Below are positions 8,946 through 16,557 of a DNA stretch of 64,000 nucleotides, piece after piece. The notes below the pieces were generated by a model that was not told the DNA's origin, searched no databases, and saw nothing but the letters and a program-made list of their open reading frames with translations. The DNA is taken from positions 1-64,000 of the forward strand of contig JAFLKM010000028.1 in the NCBI GenBank assembly GCA_019163335.1, given 5' to 3'. Each line of letters opens with the position of its first letter. Within the stretch, counting starts at the first letter, position 1. Made by a program: the position numbers and the translations under genes. The DNA is from Desulfobulbaceae bacterium. GTDB lineage: Bacteria; Desulfobacterota; Desulfobulbia; Desulfobulbales; Desulfocapsaceae.

Positions 8946-11207
8946 CTACCACACCGCCCGCAACCCCTTGTTTTTCCTGAGCTGATCGATACGGCGTTCC
9001 AGATCCACCCGCCATTCGGCATGGATGCGGGCAGCAGACGGGGCAATGAGTTCGGGCAGACCATAGACGATGCGATCCGAGGCCCGGCTGGCCTCAATCA
9101 CGGCCTCGATGGAACGGGCGCCGAATTTATAGCGCCCAAGGAGCAGCCGCAGGAGCAGGCCGGAGGTCTTACGAGCCGCCTTCTTCCAATGGGTATCCAT
9201 CTGATGGGCTATGATAAAGGCCCGTTTCAACAGCACCCGCCGCAACTCTTCCAGTTCATCGACATTGGCTGAATCACGCAGCAGCTTGTCAGGGATTTCG
9301 ATGCCGTCGATATCCAGCACCACCCGCAATCGGCTCATGAAATCCGGAATCTTGAGCGTCTTCATCTTCTCCAGCATCTCCGGCTGTCCTGCATCGAGCA
9401 GCTTTTCCATCCCTTCCCAACTGGCCTTCACCCCGCCGGCAAAAACAAAAATTGCCCGGCCGATATAATGGGGAATCCCGTTGACATAGGTGACCCCGTC
9501 CTGCATGGATGGGAGGAAATAGCGCAGATACCCAAACTCATGCCCCTCGTAGCGGCAGTCAAATTCATCCCAGAAGACAATGGGCACCTTGCCCCGAGCC
9601 ACGGCCGCGCGGACAGGCTCAATGGCCGAGTTAATCTCATCGGGTGAGGAAAACTGGGTCATGTTAAATTCAAAAAGATCAAAGGGGTCACCCTGAAATT
9701 TTTGGGCAATCACCTTGGCTACCTGACGCACGGCAAAGGACTTTCCCGATCCTGGCGGGCCAAAGACCCCTATACAGAGCGGCCGTTGCACACTTTCCTT
9801 GGAAACGTAGGAATCCATGACATTCTGCAAGGTCATCACCGGATCAATCTCGGCCGGATCCGTGGTGCGCAGGTGCCCGACATTGAAAATCGGCAGATTA
9901 TGAAACCCGGTCTTGCGATTGACTTCTTCCTTCAGATCATGAAGGACGGCGACGATCTCATCCAGATACCCATAGGCCCCTGCCAAGGGTGCATTTTGGG
10001 TCATGGGTGAGGCTTTGCCCAGATAGAAAAACTTGCGCAGGGCTGCTTTTTTCTGCACTGACCAGATCTGACTGGAGACCAGATCAAGCACGGTCTCAAA
10101 GTCAGCGGAAAGGGCGGGAAGCTCAAAGAAAGAGGGGTCCGGGCCGTTATCCACATAGGAGCAGGCATACCCGCCCGGATAACTTCTGGTGAAATCAAGA
10201 TTGGGAAACTCCAGGGTCTCACGGAAATAATACCCATGCTGATAGAGACTCTGCCAGTTATGCATTACCCGTTGCGAGAAATCATAAAAATAGTTGCGGC
10301 TAAAGGCAAAACTGCCGAAACGCAGGGCGTCCATGGCCAGCATGGCAAGAATCAGGGTGTCATAACAAGGCACGGAGCCCCGTTGTCGAGGTGAACTTTT
10401 TTCGGGCAAACAACCCTTGCGATGACGGAAGAAAATGGCATCCGGGCCAATATAGAGGATCCCGTGCGGGAACATTTCAACTATGATATGACAGCGGAAT
10501 TTCTTGGTCATGCTGTCCCAGAGGCCCACCTCTTCCGTGCGCAAGGCTCTCAGACACATGGCAACAATGGTTTCCCAGTTTACCGAGCAGTCCATCTCCA
10601 TACGCGTGGTTTCAAGGTCGGCCAAACGGCAGAACAGGGTAATCCTGGCCCCGCACATCTCAGCCCATCCTCGCCAATGGGCGACACTGATCCCTAAGGC
10701 GATCACCCAGGCATCAGGATTACGGGCAAAATCCTCCCTGGTCAAATGCGGTGGACAGCCGCAATCATCAATCACAATCAGTCCATTGTTGTTGCTGAAG
10801 AGATCTATGTTACTTTCATCGACCCGAAAGGGTTCGGCATTGTTGACCCTGGCACCGGCAGGCAGATACTGATTGACCATAAACCAGCCATGATCGCCCC
10901 GCTCCGGTTCAGCACCGCCATATTTTCGGAATATCTGAAAGACATCTTTCTGCTCCCCATAGGAGAGGGAATGAACCCGGGGATTCATATCCGACTCGGC
11001 AATATAGGCGGCAAGCCAGGTCAGGCACTGCTCCAGACGGCCATACTCAATGGAGACAGGACCTGCCATCAACTCGATATGATCTCCGGGATTATAGCCA
11101 TAGGCAGGCAAACTCCCCTCTTCCAACAAGCTGACCTGCTTGATGGGAAGATTGCGGATCTTGACGTTAGAGCCCAGCAGGGTGATTTTCTGTGTTTGTC
11201 CGTCCAT
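8946..11207 (-). CDS. AAA+ ATPase with large N-terminal domain
   Basis: Walker A GPPGSGKS, Walker B VFWDEFD; N-terminal ~450 aa with possible ribokinase/PfkB-like character (tentative). Confidence 0.75.
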   Translation of the reverse strand: MDGQTQKITLLGSNVKIRNLPIKQVSLLEEGSLPAYGYNPGDHIELMAGPVSIEYGRLEQCLTWLAAYIAESDMNPRVHSLSYGEQKDVFQIFRKYGGAEPERGDHGWFMVNQYLPAGARVNNAEPFRVDESNIDLFSNNNGLIVIDDCGCPPHLTREDFARNPDAWVIALGISVAHWRGWAEMCGARITLFCRLADLETTRMEMDCSVNWETIVAMCLRALRTEEVGLWDSMTKKFRCHIIVEMFPHGILYIGPDAIFFRHRKGCLPEKSSPRQRGSVPCYDTLILAMLAMDALRFGSFAFSRNYFYDFSQRVMHNWQSLYQHGYYFRETLEFPNLDFTRSYPGGYACSYVDNGPDPSFFELPALSADFETVLDLVSSQIWSVQKKAALRKFFYLGKASPMTQNAPLAGAYGYLDEIVAVLHDLKEEVNRKTGFHNLPIFNVGHLRTTDPAEIDPVMTLQNVMDSYVSKESVQRPLCIGVFGPPGSGKSFAVRQVAKVIAQKFQGDPFDLFEFNMTQFSSPDEINSAIEPVRAAVARGKVPIVFWDEFDCRYEGHEFGYLRYFLPSMQDGVTYVNGIPHYIGRAIFVFAGGVKASWEGMEKLLDAGQPEMLEKMKTLKIPDFMSRLRVVLDIDGIEIPDKLLRDSANVDELEELRRVLLKRAFIIAHQMDTHWKKAARKTSGLLLRLLLGRYKFGARSIEAVIEASRASDRIVYGLPELIAPSAARIHAEWRVDLERRIDQLRKNKGLRAVW

Positions 11208-11300
11208 AGCAGCCTCAGCGCATCTTAAAAAATATCCATTGAAAAAGAAAACAGGAAGGAGACATCCTTCCTGTTTTCAGTATTCTCCAACCCCTGCCGG

Positions 11301-11393
11301 TTACAGCAGACCAGCCTTATCCAGAGCCATAATCGCCCCTTTATAAGACACAAAAATCAGAACTGCCCAGGAAACAAGAAGTACTACGGTCAT
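11301..11393 (-). CDS. 30-aa single-TM protein downstream of cydB (candidate bd-oxidase small subunit)
   Basis: MTVVLLVSWAVLIFVSYKGAIMALDKAGLL*; perfect AGGAGG SD; same strand as cydAB. Confidence 0.65.
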   Translation of the reverse strand: MTVVLLVSWAVLIFVSYKGAIMALDKAGLL

Positions 11394-11467
11394 AATATTT
11401 ACCTCCTAACAACTCGATTATTAGCAATGTTTGATGGTTCCATCCACCTTAACGGTTCATCCACCAG

Positions 11468-11507
11468 CCGCTCCCAGGAACAGCCGGAAAGATCGCTGTT
11501 CCTGGGA
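11468..11507 (-). repeat. hairpin in the cydB-small ORF intergenic region
   Basis: ccgctcccaggaacag / ctgttcctgggaagcgg with a one-nt bulge. Confidence 0.5.
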
Positions 11508-11517
11508 AGCGGCATAA

Positions 11518-11570
11518 GGTACCGTAAATTAAAAGAGCAAGAGAAGCTTTGCTCTTTTAATAACGGTACC
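11518..11570 (-). repeat. second hairpin immediately downstream of cydB
   Basis: ggtaccgta-aattaaaagagcaa / ttgctcttttaat-aacggtacc. Confidence 0.55.
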
Positions 11571-12703
11571 TAATAAACCTCGTGATCCATAACTTCATGC
11601 GCTGCCAGTTTCTTCGCATCCATTTTCATCCACACATAGGCTATATAAGCCAGGACAAAAGGAATTCCCAGGGCCACATAGGTCATGGCGGTCAACGTAT
11701 ACCGGCTTGAGGAGGCGTTGATAATGGTCAGGCTGGACTGAAGATCAGCCTTCGACGGATAAAAAGGCGTATTATTAAATCCAGCGGTGAAAAAGACAGC
11801 AAGACCAACAAGCACTGTGCCCAAACCAGCCAGCCAGATCCCTTTTGTGCTTCCCTTGAAGGCGGTGATAAACACCGCCAGAATCACGAGCACCAGACCC
11901 GCCAGGAGCAGTCCCAACACCAGGGGCATGGCAAGCAGGTTGAGGAAATACTTATTGGCAACCATTGAAACCACTCCGGCTGTATCCACACTGAATCCCT
12001 TCATCAAAAGCAGTGATACCAGCACATAGAGCAGGAACGGCAGAGCGCAGAGGAAATTAATCAAGACCGCCTTGCGGAGCCGTGCCTGAAAATCATCCAT
12101 GGCTGAGAAATCAATGTTGTTCAGCAGATACATGCCGCCAAGCACCCTCGCATTAAAGACCAGAAAAAGTCCAAGGGAGAGGTTGAACAGTGAAAAGGCG
12201 GCCTCAAGTCCCCGCAGGGGATTGGTCCAGGTCACCCGACTGTAGTCGTCGAGGATAAAATTTGAGCCGGTAAAAAAGGTGCCCACCGCCGCACCGATCA
12301 AAAGGACGCCCACCGTCCCGTTAATCAGCAAAAACGTCTCATAGACCTTTGCGCCGAGAAAATTATTGGGCTTTTTCCGGTATTCGTAACTGACTGCCTG
12401 GACAATAAAGGTGAAGAGGATCAACATCCACACCCAGTAGGCGCCACCGAAACTGGTGGCATAAAATTTCGGGAAGGCAGCAAACAGGGCTCCGCCAAAG
12501 AGAACCAGAGTGGTAAAGGTCAGCTCCCATTTGCGGCCCAGGGAGTTGATCACCAGAGAATTCTCCACATCATTTTTCGCCACCTGCCAGAGCAGGGTAT
12601 TGCCGCCCTGGACAAAGGTCAAGAACAGAAAGAGTGAACCGACAACGCTGCAGAGGATCCACCAGATCTGCTGCAAGGTTGCATACTCGAGATTAGCTAT
12701 CAT
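11570..12703 (-). CDS. cydB: cytochrome bd quinol oxidase subunit II
   Basis: CydB-like protein (LQQIWWILCSVVGSLFLFLTFVQGGNTLLW; SYEYRKKPNN), 377 aa, multiple TM; adjacent cydA. Confidence 0.9.
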   Translation of the reverse strand: MIANLEYATLQQIWWILCSVVGSLFLFLTFVQGGNTLLWQVAKNDVENSLVINSLGRKWELTFTTLVLFGGALFAAFPKFYATSFGGAYWVWMLILFTFIVQAVSYEYRKKPNNFLGAKVYETFLLINGTVGVLLIGAAVGTFFTGSNFILDDYSRVTWTNPLRGLEAAFSLFNLSLGLFLVFNARVLGGMYLLNNIDFSAMDDFQARLRKAVLINFLCALPFLLYVLVSLLLMKGFSVDTAGVVSMVANKYFLNLLAMPLVLGLLLAGLVLVILAVFITAFKGSTKGIWLAGLGTVLVGLAVFFTAGFNNTPFYPSKADLQSSLTIINASSSRYTLTAMTYVALGIPFVLAYIAYVWMKMDAKKLAAHEVMDHEVY

Positions 12704-12704
12704 T

Positions 12705-14237
12705 TTACATGCCCTCCGGTCCGATGGAAATCTGTTTCAACATGATTTTAATCTCGGCAATCAGCAGCAGGGTGAAAACTCCGAGAAACATAAAAAAGGT
12801 CGCCTGCACATGGCCAACCGCAATATTGGTGGTCGCCACCTTCACCGGCATCAAGCCCTGAATGGCCCAAGGCTGGCGGCCAACCTCCGCCACAGCCCAG
12901 CCCATCTGCCCAGCCACTTGACCCAGGAAGAAGGAGATAACTCCAAGAGGGAGAAGCCATCGCTGTTCAGCAATATTTCCTTTGACCGTAAAAAACAGAT
13001 AGGCAATAAACATAACCGGAAACAGGGTGCCAAGCATCACCATGATATGGAAGGAATAGAAGGATGTACTCACCGGGGGGACCGCCTCTTCCGGGGTACT
13101 CAGATAGCCATACCCGAGATATTCCTTGTTGGCGGTGAACCTAGTCAGGGCGGCACTGGCCGCAACGTCATTCTTATCCTTGCGGGCCTGCTTAAAGGCG
13201 GCAAGATCAGCTACTGCCTGCTGACCGATCTTCATCTTCTCGGCAACGCCCATCACCTTCTGCTCCTTGTTGCCGTAGACCAGATCATCAATGCCGGGCA
13301 CAAATGAGCCCGGCTCCCGATTGGCAAGCAGGGAGAGAAGACCGGGAACCTTGATTTCAAAGAGGAAAGGACTTTGCGCATCGCCGGGTTTCTTGTCGCT
13401 GTTAATCATCCCCAGGGCAACAAGACCAGCATTTTTCTCGCCTTTGTACAGGCCCTCATAGGCGGCAAGCTTCATCGGCTGATGCTGGGCATCCTCAAAG
13501 GCCGCCTCGTCACCGGTAAAGGCAACATAGACAGAGCCCAGCAACCCAAACACCGAGGCCACAATAATCGACTTTTTGGCCATCTCCAGATGTCGACCCT
13601 TCAGCAGATACCAGGAAGAAACCGTCACCACAAAAAGAGAGGCCAGGACAAATCCTGAACTCGTGGCATGGGTAAATTTTGACATGGCCACCGGGGAAAA
13701 GAGAACGGCCCAGAAATTCTCCATCTCAAAACGAGCCGTCTCCGGATTGAATGCCATACCGGTGGGATACTGCATCCAGGCGTTGGCTACAAGAATCCAC
13801 AAGGCTGAAAGGTTGGAGCCAATGGCTACCATCCAGGTGGAAAAGAGATGAAAGCCTTTGGATACCCGGTTCCAGCCGAAAAACATGACCGCAAAAAAGG
13901 TTGCCTCAAGAAAGAAGGCAAAGATCCCTTCCACAGCAAGGGGTGCGCCAAAGATATCGCCCACCATCCAGGAATAGTTGGACCAGTTGGTGCCGAACTC
14001 AAACTCAAGAATAATACCCGTGGCCACCCCGATGGCAAAGTTGATTCCGAACAGGGTCATCCAGAACCGGGTGATCGCTTTCCACTTCTCATTCCCCGTC
14101 CGTACATAAATGGACTCAAACATGGCGCACAAAAAAGACAGCCCCAGGGTCAGGGGCACAAAGATCCAGTGATACATGGCCGTCAGGGCAAATTGAGCCC
14201 TGGACCAGTTCACCAGACTAAGATCTATATCTACCAT
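12705..14237 (-). CDS. cydA: cytochrome bd quinol oxidase subunit I
   Basis: SRAQFALTAMYHWIFVPLTLGLSFL N-terminus, GRQPW motif, long Q-loop region; 510 aa. Confidence 0.95.
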   Translation of the reverse strand: MVDIDLSLVNWSRAQFALTAMYHWIFVPLTLGLSFLCAMFESIYVRTGNEKWKAITRFWMTLFGINFAIGVATGIILEFEFGTNWSNYSWMVGDIFGAPLAVEGIFAFFLEATFFAVMFFGWNRVSKGFHLFSTWMVAIGSNLSALWILVANAWMQYPTGMAFNPETARFEMENFWAVLFSPVAMSKFTHATSSGFVLASLFVVTVSSWYLLKGRHLEMAKKSIIVASVFGLLGSVYVAFTGDEAAFEDAQHQPMKLAAYEGLYKGEKNAGLVALGMINSDKKPGDAQSPFLFEIKVPGLLSLLANREPGSFVPGIDDLVYGNKEQKVMGVAEKMKIGQQAVADLAAFKQARKDKNDVAASAALTRFTANKEYLGYGYLSTPEEAVPPVSTSFYSFHIMVMLGTLFPVMFIAYLFFTVKGNIAEQRWLLPLGVISFFLGQVAGQMGWAVAEVGRQPWAIQGLMPVKVATTNIAVGHVQATFFMFLGVFTLLLIAEIKIMLKQISIGPEGM

Positions 14238-14264
14238 TGATCATCCCTCCTACATTTTACGGCA

Positions 14265-14492
14265 TTAATGGTTTGGAACCGCAGGCCTGGAAAGCTGCTC
14301 CAGGACATGATCGGCCCGTTGTTCGTCGGTCTGAAAATTCGTCTTGAGATAATTGGGGAAGAAAAACAACTTAAAAACAGCAAACATGACAAGAAGCTTG
14401 ATCAAAATGATCTTCCACAGGGTCTTGCCCACGGTCATGGTCTTGAATCCGTTCCGATAAAAGGTATATACGCTGGTGAATGGCCCGGCCAT
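14265..14492 (-). CDS. DUF4492-like small membrane protein
   Basis: MAGPFTSVYTFYRNGFKTMTVGKTLWKIILIKLLVMFAVFKLFFFPNYL..., 75 aa, directly upstream of cydA. Confidence 0.75.
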   Translation of the reverse strand: MAGPFTSVYTFYRNGFKTMTVGKTLWKIILIKLLVMFAVFKLFFFPNYLKTNFQTDEQRADHVLEQLSRPAVPNH

Positions 14493-14538
14493 GTTTATCC
14501 CCCTTTGTCCTGTGAAATCATGCGATAGCATCTTATCC

Positions 14539-14622
14539 AACCCCGATGAACGGGGGATAAGTGCCTTGCAGATTTTTTTCTTGCAAAGAAAAAACAAGAA
14601 AAGGACCTGTAAGACACTAAAA
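14539..14622 (+). repeat. dispersed palindromic element, copy A
   Basis: aaccccgatgaacgggggataagtgccttgcag...cttg...caag...cctgtaagacactaaaaa. Confidence 0.7.
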
Positions 14623-14628
14623 ATTTCT

Positions 14629-15072
14629 TCAGGTATTAATAGTATGCACAGAGAAAACAGGAAGGCAAGATTCATCCGCACATAACTCGGCAAAGGTGAT
14701 GCCGCCGAGATAGCTTCGTAATTGCGCGCTGGCCTCTTCCCAAATTTTGTGCACTCGGCAGCAGTCACTGGCGCTGCAGGCCGCAGGCCGGCCCACGCAG
14801 TCATTCAGCTGAATCTTGCCGATCATCACCTCGACCACCTCCAGCAGAGTAATCTGCTCAGGGTCACGGATCAGGACATAGCCCCCTTTAGGCCCCTGGC
14901 GAATCTCGATGAGATTGGCACGAGCAAGATCCTGCACGATCTTGGCCAAAAAAGGCCCAGGTATATCTGCCTGATCAGCAATTTCCTGCTTGACCACCAG
15001 TACTCCCTTGCCCTTGAAGGCCAGGTACACCATACAACGAATGGCATATTCAGCTGCCCGCGTTAACCTCAT
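14629..15072 (-). CDS. Rrf2-family transcriptional regulator
   Basis: MRLTRAAEYAIRCMVYLA... winged-helix N-terminus and Cys cluster CVGRPAACSASDCC. Confidence 0.9.
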   Translation of the reverse strand: MRLTRAAEYAIRCMVYLAFKGKGVLVVKQEIADQADIPGPFLAKIVQDLARANLIEIRQGPKGGYVLIRDPEQITLLEVVEVMIGKIQLNDCVGRPAACSASDCCRVHKIWEEASAQLRSYLGGITFAELCADESCLPVFSVHTINT

Positions 15073-15097
15073 GACCACCCCTGAAAATAACATGACT

Positions 15098-15120
15098 TAT
15101 AAGATATTTTCAATCTTATA
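15098..15120 (-). promoter_or_regulatory. candidate Rrf2 autoregulatory operator
   Basis: TATAAGAT-N7-ATCTTATA perfect inverted repeat, 26 bp upstream of the rrf2 start. Confidence 0.5.
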
Positions 15121-15462
15121 TCTTTTGCGGCAAATCATGTCAACAAGATTTTTTTCATCTATCCTTTGTTTTACATTTTTTTCTCGATGGCCTATACTTC
15201 AAGAACTTCAATACAAGTCAGCGCGAGCCAAGACCAGGGCACCTCCGACTGCAAGCCTTGACAATCTCGTGACAAGCCCCATTTTTAAGATTCACGCCGA
15301 GACAACTTGCTCAACACATGACTACAAAGCCATGACCGGTTGACCAAGTTTGACGTGCAGCAAAAATACCGTAACCATTCAGCTCTTCGGCATGGCCTAT
15401 CTTGAGCCCCCGTCGACGTTTAGAGCTGACGATTTCAGACTCAACCTTCCCATGGAGACATC

Positions 15463-16557
15463 ATGAATCCGGCATCCCTTATTCCCGCCCCAGATCCCCT
15501 GCAAGTCCCCTGGGGCTGGTTTCAGATTCTGCTTTCCATCACCTTTCTGTTGCATCTTGTCGTGATGAATATCATGCTTGGCTGGTCGATCATTGCAAGC
15601 ATCAATCATATTTTCAAGCAATCCAAGGCCGCTGAAAACCGCCTGATCTCGAAAAAGCTGCCCTTTACCATCGCCTTTACCGTCAACTTCGGGGTTGCCC
15701 CCCTGCTCTTTCTCCAGGTCCTCTATGGCCACTTCATGTACACAAGCTCGGTGCTCATGGCTGTTTTCTGGCTCTCCATCGTCCTCTTGCTTATTCTCGC
15801 CTATTATGGCGCCTATATCTATAATCTGCAATTTGTCCGACTTCCCGGACTGCACAGCCTGCTCACCTCTTTTATTGCCGTCCTGTTTCTTGCCATCGCC
15901 TTTTTCTTTACCAATAACACCAGCCTGATGGTCAGCCCTGAGAGCTGGCCCCGTTACTTTGATCATCCGGACGGACTGCTTTTAAACTTTGCCGACCCCA
16001 CTCTGATCCCTCGCTACCTGCACTCCGTCTTTGCCTCTGTGGCCGTCGGCGGGCTGGCCTTAGGGCTTTATTATGACTGGAAAAAACGACACGGCGACAT
16101 GGCCGCCGCCGCCCAGATCCCGTCTGCCATGAACTGGTTTTCCTATGCCACCATCCTCAATTTCGGCATCGGCACCTGGTACTTTGGCGGACTGCCCTTA
16201 ACCATTCGCACGGTAACCGGGGCTGCCAGCGCCTTTACCCTGTTTTTCCTGATAGCCGGGATCGGGGCCGCCATCCTGTCTGTGATTTATGGCCTCCAGC
16301 GCCGTGTTCGGAGGACGGCGTTTGCCGCCCTTGCCGCCATCATCTGTATGGTCGTCGTCCGTGAACTGGTGCGCCGGCAGACCCTGGCTCCCTGGTTTTC
16401 CACCTCGGATCTGGTCGTGGTGCCCCAATACTCGCCCCTGCTTTTGTTTCTCGTGGTCTTTGCAGCCGGGCTTGCCCTTATCTGGTATATGATCAAACTC
16501 GTCCTGCCCGCTGATAATCCTGCTGCGACTCCTGCTGATTCCGAGGTGCAATCATGA
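15463..16557 (+). CDS. polytopic membrane subunit of a bd-like cytochrome complex
   Basis: 364 aa, multiple TM, paired by ATGA overlap with the next gene. Confidence 0.6.
   Translation: MNPASLIPAPDPLQVPWGWFQILLSITFLLHLVVMNIMLGWSIIASINHIFKQSKAAENRLISKKLPFTIAFTVNFGVAPLLFLQVLYGHFMYTSSVLMAVFWLSIVLLLILAYYGAYIYNLQFVRLPGLHSLLTSFIAVLFLAIAFFFTNNTSLMVSPESWPRYFDHPDGLLLNFADPTLIPRYLHSVFASVAVGGLALGLYYDWKKRHGDMAAAAQIPSAMNWFSYATILNFGIGTWYFGGLPLTIRTVTGAASAFTLFFLIAGIGAAILSVIYGLQRRVRRTAFAALAAIICMVVVRELVRRQTLAPWFSTSDLVVVPQYSPLLLFLVVFAAGLALIWYMIKLVLPADNPAATPADSEVQS

Noticed and set aside
8645-8980. 111-aa ORF over the hicA region
   Set aside because: Wrong frame; the real similarity is in the frame starting at 8707, interrupted by a stop
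1-11207. Integrase or prophage marking the accessory region
   Set aside because: No integrase, recombinase or phage structural gene was recognisable; mobility of the region is not shown
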